Source: an uncultured Eubacteriales bacterium (GTDB lineage: Bacteria > Bacillota > Clostridia > Christensenellales > QALW01). Taken from it: a stretch of DNA of 64,000 nt. The first letter of the stretch is position 1. Each line of letters opens with the position of its first letter. The notes under the pieces were generated by a model. It was not told where the DNA came from and did no database searches. It saw only the letters and a program-made list of their open reading frames with translations. The stretch is from positions 1 to 64,000 of the forward strand of contig URIR01000001.1 of assembly GCA_900547955.1 (NCBI GenBank), read 5' to 3'. Both the position numbers and the translations under genes were made by a program. This document shows, piece after piece, positions 25,800 through 35,043 of the stretch.

Positions 25800-28154
25800 A
25801 TGGGCGGTATTGAAAAAAATTCTCTTCCGGGCTATATAAAGCGCATTGCTGCGGAGCAGGGAATAGACGTTGGCGGCATAATAGCCTTTGGACGGGGAGA
25901 TCTTAACGCGCAGTGCGGCTTTAAGGATACGTATATTCTGGCTGATAAGGAGGCTTTGCATATCCTTTATATGCATTGCGCGCCGTCAGTACGCGTTTTC
26001 GGCGGTTACTTTGACTCAAAGAAGAGAAGAGGCCACTTTATGCAGCAGAAAGAGGCGGAGCGCACTCTGGAAAAATATTTAAAATTTCCCTATGAAAGCG
26101 TAGAGGAACTTAAAATGGAGAACAGGCTTTCAGGCGGGGAAATTATATTGCGTTCGGGCGGCCTGGAGAGCTTTGTCTGCGCCTTTTCGGGCGGATATAT
26201 GCGGGAGAATATGCGCTTTAAGCATATTGTGGATAAGCTTATAAAAAAAGAGGAGCTGAATTCAGAAGATATTAAGGAAGCGGAAATGGAAAGACGCTGC
26301 CCTAAATGCGGCATGCTTTATCCAGAGACGGATAGGGCCGTATGTCCCCGCTGCATGGATAAAAAATCTCTGTTTCTGCGCATGCTGGGTTACTTTAAGC
26401 CGTATAAGCTGCGTATAGCTCTGTTTTTTATCTGCGTGGTGCTGGAAACGGTTATGAATCTGTTCGTGCCTCTTTTAAGCGGTACGGTGTTTTATGATAT
26501 AGTGAGCCGGAACGAGGAGACGCTGTCATCCCTTGGGCTGCCTGCGGGCGCGTTTGTTTTGGCGGTGGTGATTATTTCTCTAACGATATTGCTTTCGCGC
26601 ATTCTTCAGGCGGGCTTTACTATTATAAAAGGCAGGATAGTCGGGCACATAGTGCCCCTTGCGGTATATGACATAAAAACAGGGCTGTATAATTCCGTGC
26701 AGCGTCTTTCGGTCGGGTTTTTTGCCAAGAGACAGACGGGCGCCTTAATGACCAGGATAAGCGAGGACGCAAACGAGGTCATGAGCTTTTTTATAGACGG
26801 CCTGCCTTATATGTTTACAAATATGCTTTTTATAATCTCCAGCATAGCTATAATGCTTTCAATGAGCGTGAGACTTACTTTGCTTTCGGTTATGACCTTG
26901 CCCCTGCTGTTTTTTGTAAGCTTTAAAATGCAGCCGGTATTATGGAGATATAACGGCAGACGGCATAGAAGCAGACGGGCGCTTTATTCGCTTATGAACG
27001 ATAACCTTACGGGGGCCAGGGTGGTAAAAGCCTTTGGGCGGGAGCAGGCGGAAAACCAACGCTTTTACAGAGTGAGCAAAAGGGTGCGCAGGGCCGAGAT
27101 GGATTTGGTAAATTACGACAACCTGTTTTATATGGTATATGCCGGAGTGGAGCAGTTCGCTATAGTTTCGGTATGGCTTTTCGGCGTGGGCATGGTGCTG
27201 GGAGACAGCCCTTTAATTGATTACGGCGTACTGGTAACGTTTATAAGCTATGTTACCTCCCTGGCCGAGCGGCTGGACTTCTTTTCATATATATTCCGCT
27301 GGTGGGCCGCGAGCATGAACAGCGCTCAGCGTATATTTGAAATATTGGACGCTTCGCCCGAGGTGGTTCAGAGCGCCCAGCCTAAGCGTCTGCCTGAGGT
27401 TAAAGGAGAGGTAGAGCTTAAAAACGTCAGCTTCAGCTATGAGCCTAACAAGCCGGTCTTAAGCGGCGTCAGCTTTAAAGCCAGCCCGGGCCGCATGCTG
27501 GGAATTGTAGGACATTCGGGCGCCGGCAAGAGCACCATTGTTAATCTTATTTCCCGCCTTTACGACGCGCAGGAGGGCGAGGTGCTTTTAGACGGAGTGA
27601 ACGTTAAGGAGCTTTCCTTTGAACAGCTTCATAAAACCATTGCCCTAGTTTCTCAGGAGACGTATATTTTTCGCGGCACAGTAGCGGAAAACATAGCTTA
27701 CGCCTGTCCCGGGGCTGCTCCGGAGCAGATAATAGAGGCGGCTGTAGCGGGCAGCGCGCACGATTTTATCATGAAGCTGCCAGACGGCTATAATACCGTT
27801 ATAGGCGGAGGGGGACGCAGTCTCTCGGGCGGAGAGAGACAACGCATTTCCATTGCGCGCGCTATTTTGGCCAACCCGAAAATTTTGATTCTGGACGAGG
27901 CTACCGCGAGTTTGGATACGCAGACCGAGCGCAGGATTCAGGCCGCTATAGACGCCTTGGTAAAGGGGCGCACTACCATAGCCATAGCGCACCGGCTTTC
28001 CACACTACGCAATGCCGACAATTTAATAGTTATAGAAAACGGGCGGGTAACCGAGCAGGGCACGCATGTGGAGCTGGCTCGCAGAAAAGGCACGTATTAT
28101 AAGCTTTTGCAGCTTCAAAGCAAGGCGCTCGCATTAAGAGGGATAGGAGAATAA
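25800..28154 (+). CDS. ABC transporter, fused permease-ATPase with N-terminal domain and zinc ribbon
   Basis: A 784-residue half exporter. About 160 N-terminal residues form an unknown beta-rich domain. A zinc ribbon follows (CPKCGMLYPETDRAVCPRC, about residues 166-184), then six membrane helices and a C-terminal ATPase. Walker A is GHSGAGKST, the signature LSGGERQR, Walker B ILILDEATASLD, and the H-loop IAHRLS, all canonical. The plain exporter core is about 580 residues, so the roughly 200-residue extension is the unusual part. The next genes are DUF1854 and a second exporter with its own zinc ribbon, likely its heterodimer partner. From memory, NCBI families describe such an ABC-DUF1854 pair near cyanophycin genes in Proteobacteria. 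No cyanophycin gene is in this window; asnA is divergent. RBS AAGGAGAAG. Confidence 0.85.
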   Translation: MGGIEKNSLPGYIKRIAAEQGIDVGGIIAFGRGDLNAQCGFKDTYILADKEALHILYMHCAPSVRVFGGYFDSKKRRGHFMQQKEAERTLEKYLKFPYESVEELKMENRLSGGEIILRSGGLESFVCAFSGGYMRENMRFKHIVDKLIKKEELNSEDIKEAEMERRCPKCGMLYPETDRAVCPRCMDKKSLFLRMLGYFKPYKLRIALFFICVVLETVMNLFVPLLSGTVFYDIVSRNEETLSSLGLPAGAFVLAVVIISLTILLSRILQAGFTIIKGRIVGHIVPLAVYDIKTGLYNSVQRLSVGFFAKRQTGALMTRISEDANEVMSFFIDGLPYMFTNMLFIISSIAIMLSMSVRLTLLSVMTLPLLFFVSFKMQPVLWRYNGRRHRSRRALYSLMNDNLTGARVVKAFGREQAENQRFYRVSKRVRRAEMDLVNYDNLFYMVYAGVEQFAIVSVWLFGVGMVLGDSPLIDYGVLVTFISYVTSLAERLDFFSYIFRWWAASMNSAQRIFEILDASPEVVQSAQPKRLPEVKGEVELKNVSFSYEPNKPVLSGVSFKASPGRMLGIVGHSGAGKSTIVNLISRLYDAQEGEVLLDGVNVKELSFEQLHKTIALVSQETYIFRGTVAENIAYACPGAAPEQIIEAAVAGSAHDFIMKLPDGYNTVIGGGGRSLSGGERQRISIARAILANPKILILDEATASLDTQTERRIQAAIDALVKGRTTIAIAHRLSTLRNADNLIVIENGRVTEQGTHVELARRKGTYYKLLQLQSKALALRGIGE

Positions 28155-28156
28155 GC

Positions 28157-28705
28157 ATGGAAGAAAAGAATGATATAATTCAAGGCCAGCTTAAGGCTGT
28201 GGACGAAATGTTTACCATAAATTATATAACGGGCGATAACGCCGTATTTGAACGGACATCGGGCGGGTTTTTAGCCATGCGCTTTAACGGAGAATATTAT
28301 TCGCGCGTTCAGCCTTATAGGGCTTTTCCTTTTACCGACCCGGAAAAATATATTTCTATAAGGTCGGGCAACGGCAATGAGAGCAGGGAGGTAGGGATTA
28401 TTAAAACGCTGGCCGAAATGCCTGAAAAATACCGCAGCCTGATAGAGGAACAACTGGAATTAAGATATTTTATGCCCGAGATAATAAGAATACATAGCAT
28501 ACGCGAGGAATACGGCTATTCCTATTGGGATGTTACTACCGACCGCGGCGAATGCCGCTTTACGACAAATATGAGCGCGGGCACGGCGGTATCCCTTTCG
28601 GAGATTAGGATGATTATTAAGGATGTGGACGATAATCGCTTTGAAATAAAGGATATAGGCAAATTAAGCGCGTCCGAATTAAAAATGCTTGATATATATT
28701 TATAG
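28157..28705 (+). CDS. DUF1854 family protein
   Basis: A 182-residue protein with the DUF1854 pattern: FRRVQPYRAFPF-like text (here YSRVQPYRAFPFTDPEKYISI), EVGIIKTLAEM, then LELRYFMPEIIRI and the C-terminal ITDVDDNRFEI-like IKDVDDNRFEIKDI. The function is unknown; the family is linked to ABC transporters and, from memory, to cyanophycin loci. No signal peptide or membrane segment is visible, so it is likely cytoplasmic. It lies 3 nt after one ABC gene and 12 nt before the next, so a shared complex is likely. Confidence 0.75.
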   Translation: MEEKNDIIQGQLKAVDEMFTINYITGDNAVFERTSGGFLAMRFNGEYYSRVQPYRAFPFTDPEKYISIRSGNGNESREVGIIKTLAEMPEKYRSLIEEQLELRYFMPEIIRIHSIREEYGYSYWDVTTDRGECRFTTNMSAGTAVSLSEIRMIIKDVDDNRFEIKDIGKLSASELKMLDIYL

Positions 28706-28717
28706 GAGAGTATATTT

Positions 28718-30901
28718 ATGAATTTATGCGTGCAGCCGCCTGCGGAACAGCGCGAACTTATCAACAGGCTGCTTGAAGGAGAAAAAATATGCTATTGCGC
28801 TCCTTTTGATCTTTCGCCTAACGGTGAAATTATAAAGAATGCGTTTGTAAGCGTGAGCCGCAGCAGGCTGGCTGTGACCGGGCCGGGAATTGAAAGGGTT
28901 TATTCTTTGAAGCAGTTTGAGCGGATAGAATGCCAAATGCTGATAAATAACGCGGTGCTTGTGGGTTATATTAATGGGCAGGAAAAGCTTTTAGCACGCT
29001 TCAGAACGGTAAACGCGCTGAAATTTTCCTATATTGCGCGTGGAGCAAGCCTGTTTATTAAGGGCGACGAGCGGATTATAACCAGCAGGGAAAGAGAAAG
29101 AGTATGCCCTAAATGCGGGCGCGGTATGCACGGTGCAAATTATTGCGCTCATTGCGAGGGGCGAGGGCGAACCTTCAGGCGGGTTTTATCTATGGCTAAG
29201 CCTCACATTATGGATTTAACGCTGGTTTCCATTATAATGCTTGTGATAACCGGTATAAATGTGGGGGCGCGCTTCGCTGAAAAGGGACTGGTAGACGAGG
29301 TTATAATGGTGAACGGCCCGCTTGCCGAGGCATATAAATATATTTTTATCATGATAATCCTAACTGCTATGGTGATAGTTTGCTACGTCCTGCGCAATTA
29401 TCTCAGCGCCCGCTTGGGCACCAGCATAAGCATGGATATGCGCAGAAGGCTTTATGAAAAGATACAGGCTCTGTCCATAGGCTATATTTCGGGCGAACGG
29501 CCGGGCGCTTTAATGAACAGGATGACGCAGGATACGCAGCAGATAAGACGCTTTATGGAAAATACATTTGCTCAGATGTTTAATCAGATTTTGACAATGC
29601 TGGGCAGCATAATAGTTATGTTTATTTTGGACTGGCGGCTTTCTCTTATGATTTTGGCGCTGATGCCTGCAATAATACTTTTTACCGCTTATTTCAGGCG
29701 CATATTTAAAATATTTCATAAGCAGTGGATAGCCAGCGACGAAGTAAACAGCCAGCTTCAGGACGTGCTTTCGGGAATAAGGGTGGTTAAGGCATTTGGA
29801 ACAGAGGAAAGGGAAACCTTAAAATTTGCGGCTGGAAACGCAAAGGTTGCGCATATTACTCAGCGCGCTGAGAAGCTTTGGGCGACGCTTAACCCTATTT
29901 TCGAGCTCATTTTCGGATTGTCTACCGTTCTGGTTATACTTTACGGCGGAATAAATGTGCTTAACGGCGGTTTTACAATGGGCGAAATAACCATGTTTAC
30001 CTTTTACAGCGCTGCGCTTTACGGCTGCATGCGCTGGCTGGGCAATATGCCCAGGATGGTTATAAGCACACTAATATCCATAGACCGAATCTACAGCGTG
30101 CTGGATGAGGAGGAAACTATAACCAGCCGTGAAAACGCGGTAGTCAGGCGGATTGAAGGCAGAGTAAGCATCAGGGACGTATATTTTGGATATAACGCTT
30201 ATGAAAGCGTGCTGGAAGGAATAAGCCTTGAAATTAAGCCAGGAGAGATGATAGGACTTGTAGGAGCTTCGGGCACGGGTAAATCTACTCTTATAAATCT
30301 TATTATGCGTATGTACGACGTGGACGCTGGAGAAATAGATATTGACGGAATAGATATAAGAAATTATGACAAGGAATGTTTGCATAGGCAGATAGGCGTA
30401 GTATTGCAGGAGCCGTTCCTTTTTTCGGGCAGCGTGCTGGATAATATAAGATATTCCAAGCCTGAGGCGGGATATGAGGAAGTAATAAGGGCGGCTAAGC
30501 TGGCTAACGCGCATGATTTTGTTATAAAATTCCCAGATGGATATGATACTAAGGTGGGAGAAAACGGTCATAATCTTTCGGGCGGGGAAAGACAGAGAAT
30601 AGCCATAGCGCGGGCTATACTCTGCGACCCCAAAATACTTATTCTGGACGAAGCGACAAGCAGCTTGGATACGGAGACCGAATATCAGATACAAGAAGCT
30701 CTTGCACGGCTTATCAAGGGGCGCACTACTATTGCGATAGCTCATAGGCTTTCCACTTTGCGCGGCGCAGATAGAATTATGGTCATAGATAAGAAAAAAC
30801 GAGCGGAGCTGGGAACGCATGACGAACTGCTCCGTCAAAAGGGGATATATTATAATTTAGTTATGGCGCAGCTTCAGATGGGGAGGCTGGACGGCGGTTG
30901 A
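28718..30901 (+). CDS. ABC transporter, fused permease-ATPase with PH-like N-terminus and zinc ribbon
   Basis: A 727-residue half exporter. Residues 1-125 form a beta-rich region (FVSVSRSRLAVTG and SLKQFERIECQML) reminiscent of bacterial PH-like domains. A zinc ribbon follows (CPKCGRGMHGANYCAHC, about 129-145), then membrane helices and an ATPase. Walker A is GASGTGKST, the signature LSGGERQR, Walker B ILILDEATSSLD, and the H-loop IAHRLS. Both partners of this operon are catalytically complete. Having different N-terminal domains but matching zinc ribbons suggests the ribbons dock on each other or on DUF1854. Substrate unknown. RBS AGGAGAG before the ATG. Confidence 0.85.
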   Translation: MNLCVQPPAEQRELINRLLEGEKICYCAPFDLSPNGEIIKNAFVSVSRSRLAVTGPGIERVYSLKQFERIECQMLINNAVLVGYINGQEKLLARFRTVNALKFSYIARGASLFIKGDERIITSRERERVCPKCGRGMHGANYCAHCEGRGRTFRRVLSMAKPHIMDLTLVSIIMLVITGINVGARFAEKGLVDEVIMVNGPLAEAYKYIFIMIILTAMVIVCYVLRNYLSARLGTSISMDMRRRLYEKIQALSIGYISGERPGALMNRMTQDTQQIRRFMENTFAQMFNQILTMLGSIIVMFILDWRLSLMILALMPAIILFTAYFRRIFKIFHKQWIASDEVNSQLQDVLSGIRVVKAFGTEERETLKFAAGNAKVAHITQRAEKLWATLNPIFELIFGLSTVLVILYGGINVLNGGFTMGEITMFTFYSAALYGCMRWLGNMPRMVISTLISIDRIYSVLDEEETITSRENAVVRRIEGRVSIRDVYFGYNAYESVLEGISLEIKPGEMIGLVGASGTGKSTLINLIMRMYDVDAGEIDIDGIDIRNYDKECLHRQIGVVLQEPFLFSGSVLDNIRYSKPEAGYEEVIRAAKLANAHDFVIKFPDGYDTKVGENGHNLSGGERQRIAIARAILCDPKILILDEATSSLDTETEYQIQEALARLIKGRTTIAIAHRLSTLRGADRIMVIDKKKRAELGTHDELLRQKGIYYNLVMAQLQMGRLDGG

Positions 30902-30931
30902 ATTGTTTACATAAAGTTTATTTTTTATAAA

Positions 30932-30960
30932 TTGACTCCAGGCGCGTAATATTATAAAAT
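30932..30960 (+). promoter_or_regulatory. Promoter of the cyclophilin lipoprotein
   Basis: TTGACT (30932-30937), 17-nt spacer, TAAAAT (30955-30960), 43 nt upstream of the ATG. Confidence 0.6.
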
Positions 30961-31002
30961 TCTCTAGTATATAATATAACAAATGCGGCGGTGTTGATAT
31001 AC

Positions 31003-31695
31003 ATGAAAAAACTGGCTGTACTTTTAACTGTTGTGCTTATAGTACCGTTTTTCTCTTCATGCGGCGAGCCGGCAGAGAAAGAAACGGCTTGGCCTTCGGT
31101 AGGGCCGGATTATTCAAACAGAGCTATTGCAAATTTTGACGGTGAATATGAGGAGGCAAATAATATGCAGCATCCTGTGGCGTTTATCACTATGGAATCG
31201 GGCGCGGTGATAAAAGCGGAGCTTTATCTTGAAAAGGCGCCGGAAACGGTTAATAATTTCATATATTTAGCTAATCAGAAGCAATTTTATGACGGGCTTA
31301 TTTTTCATAGAGTAATAAGGGATTTTATGATACAGGGCGGATGTCCTGAAGGTACTGGCAAGGGCGGCCCTGGCTATACCATTAAGGGAGAGTTTGCGGC
31401 TAACGGCTTTACGCAGAACAATATAGCTCATGTGCCCGGCGTGCTGTCCATGGCCAGGCTGGCGTTTCCCTATGACAGCGCCGGTTCGCAGTTTTTTATA
31501 TGCGTGGAAGATTGTCCGCATTTGAACGGGCAGTACGCTGCGTTTGGCATGGTGGTAGAAGGTATGGAGACAGTTTATGAAATAAGCGAGACTCCTACGG
31601 GCGTGCTGGATAAGCCACAGGAGCCGCAGGTTATAAGGAGCGTGCGCGTGGATACGCGGGGTGTGGATTATCCTATCCCGGAGGGAGCCAAATAA
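31003..31695 (+). CDS. Peptidyl-prolyl cis-trans isomerase, cyclophilin-type lipoprotein
   Basis: A 230-residue cyclophilin with a lipoprotein signal: MKKLAVLLTVVLIVPFF then lipobox SSC. The fold is seen in VNNFIYLANQKQFYDG, FHRVIRDFMIQGGCPEGTG (active-site Arg, FMIQGG), SMARLAF, SAGSQFFIC and LNGQYAAFG. It should help fold secreted proteins outside the membrane. I chose the ATG at 31003 so that Lys follows Met directly; the TTG at 30991 would add four residues. It is a single gene. A dispersed repeat begins 7 nt after its stop. Confidence 0.92.
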   Translation: MKKLAVLLTVVLIVPFFSSCGEPAEKETAWPSVGPDYSNRAIANFDGEYEEANNMQHPVAFITMESGAVIKAELYLEKAPETVNNFIYLANQKQFYDGLIFHRVIRDFMIQGGCPEGTGKGGPGYTIKGEFAANGFTQNNIAHVPGVLSMARLAFPYDSAGSQFFICVEDCPHLNGQYAAFGMVVEGMETVYEISETPTGVLDKPQEPQVIRSVRVDTRGVDYPIPEGAK

Positions 31696-31702
31696 GCTTT
31701 AT

Positions 31703-31976
31703 ACCCTCAGTTTACAAAAAAAGACGGTCAGAAGGCATAAAATTTGCGTCCTGCTGCGCTGCTTTGATTCCATGTACGCCCGGTACATGTCGTTCAAGCG
31801 CCTTGCATGACGCAGATTTTATGCCTTCCGACTCTGGAGACCTCAAGGAAAAAGAATTTCTTCATTTTCAAGGCAGACGAAGAAAGCGTTACTTATGAGT
31901 ACGCTGATTGAGGATAACGCAGAAAATGAAGAAATTATCCCGTTTTGAGGCGTGTAGTTCCTTGTAAACTGAGGGT
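31703..31976 (-). repeat. Dispersed TIR-bearing non-coding repeat, copy 1
   Basis: A 274-nt element bounded by ACCCTCAGTTTAC and its complement GTAAACTGAGGGT. It contains two nested imperfect hairpins: one with GCATAAAAT...ATTTTATGC arms, one with TTCTTCATTTTC...GAAAATGAAGAAA arms. It lies in the opposite orientation to copies at 39175, 46979 and 57448. The flanking TA on the left fits insertion at TA. No coding content. Confidence 0.85.
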
Positions 31977-32440
31977 GGGCTGAGATTAAATAATTATGTT
32001 TCGGAGGGAAGCGCGGCTTGGTTTGCGCTTCTCTTTTCTATTATCTGCGCTTTTTAATAAGGGATTCCGCTATTTTGATGCTGGGATAGAGACTTAAACC
32101 TCTCCTCTTCCGCTCCAAAAACGTCGCTTTTACCGGCTTTTTATTGCTGCAGCCTCTTTTGCTATTAACGTAAATTGATGCGATGCTTAAGCTTGTAAAC
32201 TGCGTTATTGCGAAATTTGTTATTCTGATATTTTCATGAACGAATATGTTTTTGAATAATTAGTCGTTAAGTTTCATTCTAAGCTTGTCAATTTCACAAT
32301 TTTTAAGTATAATTATTTTCCTTTTGATACTGCCTGCTTTGATTTTTGGCGATAGGAATAATGCTGACGGCAGGCGAGCAAATATATTCGGAGTATGGAT
32401 TTAGCGTTAAAGAAATTATATAAATTATAGAGGGATGGAT
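31977..32440. other. Intergenic region before the FGGY kinase
   Basis: About 460 nt. It includes a terminator-like hairpin (GAAGCGC 32008-32014 with GCGCTTC 32025-32031, then TCTTTT). The rest is AT-rich with no gene or clear promoter that I can support. Confidence 0.4.
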
Positions 32441-33721
32441 ATGAAAATTTTAGGTATAGATATTGGGACTACTAGTATATCATTTGCGGTTTTTGAGGAT
32501 AGGGAATGTCTGGCGAGTTATACTTTAAAAAATAATTCGGCATTGCCTGGAAGCGATAATATAAGACAGGACGCCGATAAAATTTTGGATATAATAGAAA
32601 CTCAGCTTTGCGGCATAAGCCGCGAACATCCCAATATAGAGCGGCTGGGCCTGACGGGGCAGATGCATGGCATATTATACCTGGATAAGGCTGGGCGCGC
32701 TGTCAGCCCGCTGTATACATGGCAGGATAACAGCGCGTGCGAGCCGTATAAAGACACTACATACACGGGTTTTATTGAGCGGACTGTGGGTAGAAGCATT
32801 TATGGAGGCTATGGGCTGGCGACGCATTTTTATCATAAGCTTAACGGGATGGTACCTGCAAACGCTTCCTGCCTATGTACCATATCGGATTATGCGGCTA
32901 TGAAATTAGCGGGGATAAGCCGTCCGTATATGCATATTTCCAATGCGGCTTCATTAGGTTTGTATAATTTAAAAAGCAACAGCTATGATTTTGAGGCTAT
33001 TTCAAGGCTGGAACTAAACGAGGCTTTGCTGCCTGACATTATAAACCAAGCGAAAATATTGGGAGAAAACAACGGTAGGGGCGTATGCGTTGGCCTGGGG
33101 GACAATCAGGCCAGTTTTATTGGATGCGTTCGGGACGGGCAGAAGGAAATACTTTTGAATGTGGGGACAGGCTCGCAGATATCATGTATGAGCGGCAGCA
33201 TATATCAGGACAGCGAAATTGAAACCAGGCCGCTGGACGGAAATCAATATCTGCTTGTCGCTTCAGCGCTTTGCGGTGGGCGAGCTTATGCAATGCTTGA
33301 AAGATTTTTTGAAGAGGTTCTGGCTATGGGCGGAGTTAAGCCCCGGACGCTTTATATGGAGATGGAGAGGGCGGCTAGAAATAGTCGGACCGCAGGCTTA
33401 AAGACAGATACGTGTTTTTGTGGAAAACGAGGCGAAAAACAGGCTTTAGGCAGCATAAAAAATATAAGTGAGGGAAATTTTACTCCCGGAGCGCTTGTTG
33501 AAAGCTTTTTAAGGGGTATGGCGGAAGAATTGCTGCCTGCTTATACAAAATATTGCGCTTTGGGCGACTATAAATTGCTGCGTGCGTCGGGTAACGCCGT
33601 GCGCAATAATGGTTATTTCAGAGAACTAATAGAGGAAATTTATCAGATGCCTCTGGAATTGGCTTCGGCAAGGGAGGAAGCGGCTTTCGGCGCGGCGCTT
33701 TTTGCTGCCGGGGCTGAATAA
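32441..33721 (+). CDS. FGGY-family carbohydrate kinase (sedoheptulokinase/xylulokinase-like)
   Basis: A 426-residue ATP-dependent sugar kinase. ILGIDIGTTSISFAVF is the first phosphate loop of the actin-like fold. LGLTGQMHGILYLD and SPLYTWQDNSA resemble sedoheptulokinase more than xylulokinase. NVGTGSQISCM is the second phosphate loop, and RASGNAVRNNGYF and EEAAFGAALFA close the C-terminal domain. It is shorter than typical 490-residue xylulokinases. It phosphorylates a ketose; which one is not certain. I prefer the ATG at 32441 since GAGGG lies 6-9 nt upstream, while the ATG at 32435 abuts it. Convergent with class II aldolase. Confidence 0.8.
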   Translation: MKILGIDIGTTSISFAVFEDRECLASYTLKNNSALPGSDNIRQDADKILDIIETQLCGISREHPNIERLGLTGQMHGILYLDKAGRAVSPLYTWQDNSACEPYKDTTYTGFIERTVGRSIYGGYGLATHFYHKLNGMVPANASCLCTISDYAAMKLAGISRPYMHISNAASLGLYNLKSNSYDFEAISRLELNEALLPDIINQAKILGENNGRGVCVGLGDNQASFIGCVRDGQKEILLNVGTGSQISCMSGSIYQDSEIETRPLDGNQYLLVASALCGGRAYAMLERFFEEVLAMGGVKPRTLYMEMERAARNSRTAGLKTDTCFCGKRGEKQALGSIKNISEGNFTPGALVESFLRGMAEELLPAYTKYCALGDYKLLRASGNAVRNNGYFRELIEEIYQMPLELASAREEAAFGAALFAAGAE

Positions 33722-33730
33722 TGGTTAAAT

Positions 33731-33861
33731 AAAAGCAGGCCGTTTTAAATAAATCCGGCGCCGTTTGGCAGGCTGAAAGCCTGCCGTGCCGGGCTGCAAG
33801 CCCGGCGCGCGGCCCTGCGGGCCGCAAACGGCGCCAGATTTATTTAAAACGGCCTGCTTTT
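33731..33861. repeat. Cloverleaf-like palindrome between FGGY kinase and aldolase
   Basis: Outer arms 33731-33766 and 33826-33861 pair almost perfectly (AAAAGCAGGCCGTTTTAAAT side with its complement, then GGCGCCGTTT with AAACGGCGCC; one CC/AG mismatch). Inside are three adjacent hairpins with 3-nt loops: 33767-33785 (GGCAGGCT/AGCCTGCC), 33788-33806 (GCCGGGCT/AGCCCGGC) and 33809-33825 (GCGGCCC/GGGCCGC). It may serve as a two-way terminator, but the architecture is far more elaborate than needed. Confidence 0.85.
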
Positions 33862-33931
33862 ATGCTTTAGGCGCGTCAAACAGGCCGTTTTGTATCCAAA
33901 TTGTATTTCTTAGCTGATATATTTGAAATTT

Positions 33932-34861
33932 TTATATTTTATTATTGCAGCCAAGAACATTAATAATCTTATGCTTAACCACTTCTGTAACGGCGTCTCT
34001 TGCAGGCTTGAGATACTGGCGCGGGTCAAAGTGCGTGGGGTTTTCGGCCAGGTGCTTACGGATAGCGGCTGTAACAGCGAGGCGCAGGTCTGAATCAATG
34101 TTTATCTTGCAGACGGCCATGGAAGCGGCTTTGCGCAGCAAATCTTCGGGCACGCCCTGAGCTCCTGGCATCTCTCCGCCGTACTGCTCGATTATTTTTA
34201 CATATTCGGGCATAACGCTGGAAGCGCCGTGAAGTACGATGGGGAAGCCGGGCAGGCGGCGGCTTACTTCCTCAAGAATGTCAAAGCGGAGCTTGGGCTC
34301 GCCTTTAAATTTATATGCTCCATGGCTGGTGCCTATGGCGATGGCTAAGGAATCCACGCCCGTTCTGGAAACAAATTCTTCCACTTCTTCAGGGCGCGTA
34401 TAGCTGGAATCGGCGTCTGAAACTTTTACGTCGTCTTCCACGCCGGCAAGGCGTCCCAGCTCGGCTTCAACGCTTACTCCGTGGTCGTGAGCATATTCTA
34501 CAACCTGCTTTGTAAGAGCTATATTGTCTTCAAAGCTATGATGAGACGCGTCAATCATAACCGAGGTAAAGCCTCCGTCTATGCAGCTTTTGCAAAGCTC
34601 GAAGCTGTCGCCGTGGTCAAGATGAAGCGCGATGGGCAGACCTGAATCCTCAATGGCGGCCTGCACAAGATGCACAAGATATGTATGCTTTGCATATTTG
34701 CGCGCGCCAGAGCTAACCTGCAAAATAAGGGGAGCGCTGGTCTCTTTTGCGGCTTCGACTATTCCCTGTACGGTTTCCATGTTGTTTACGTTGAAGGCGC
34801 CTATGGCGTATCCTCCCTCGTAAGCCTTTTTGAACATTTCCTTTGTGGTAACTAAGGGCAT
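33932..34861 (-). CDS. fba: Class II fructose-1,6-bisphosphate aldolase
   Basis: A 309-residue zinc-dependent aldolase that splits fructose-1,6-bisphosphate in glycolysis. HLDHGDSF carries zinc and catalytic residues, IDASHHSFEDN follows, then VEAELGRLAGVEDDV, AIGTSHGAYKF and LHGASSV (zinc His). Length matches the 285-310-residue FbaA type. The ATG at 34861 follows AAGGAGTTGACTCTC; the three-codon upstream start is less good. It is a single minus-strand gene convergent with the FGGY kinase. Confidence 0.95.
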   Translation of the reverse strand: MPLVTTKEMFKKAYEGGYAIGAFNVNNMETVQGIVEAAKETSAPLILQVSSGARKYAKHTYLVHLVQAAIEDSGLPIALHLDHGDSFELCKSCIDGGFTSVMIDASHHSFEDNIALTKQVVEYAHDHGVSVEAELGRLAGVEDDVKVSDADSSYTRPEEVEEFVSRTGVDSLAIAIGTSHGAYKFKGEPKLRFDILEEVSRRLPGFPIVLHGASSVMPEYVKIIEQYGGEMPGAQGVPEDLLRKAASMAVCKINIDSDLRLAVTAAIRKHLAENPTHFDPRQYLKPARDAVTEVVKHKIINVLGCNNKI

Positions 34862-34986
34862 GAGAGTCAACTCCTTATATTATATTTTTTTAATATTATA
34901 GTAGCTTTTTGCGGTTTTGGCCAGCACATTTTGCTTGCCCCCTTGCAGATGTGAAAATAATTTGCCTTTACTTGGGTAAATTTATG

Positions 34987-35014
34987 TTGAAAATGCCCGT
35001 ATATGTAGTATAAT
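34987..35014 (+). promoter_or_regulatory. Promoter of the glycosyltransferase operon
   Basis: TTGAAA (34987-34992), 16-nt spacer, TATAAT (35009-35014), 30 nt upstream of the ATG. Confidence 0.7.
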
Positions 35015-35043
35015 ATGATTAGATATCCTTTAAGGAGATTTAT

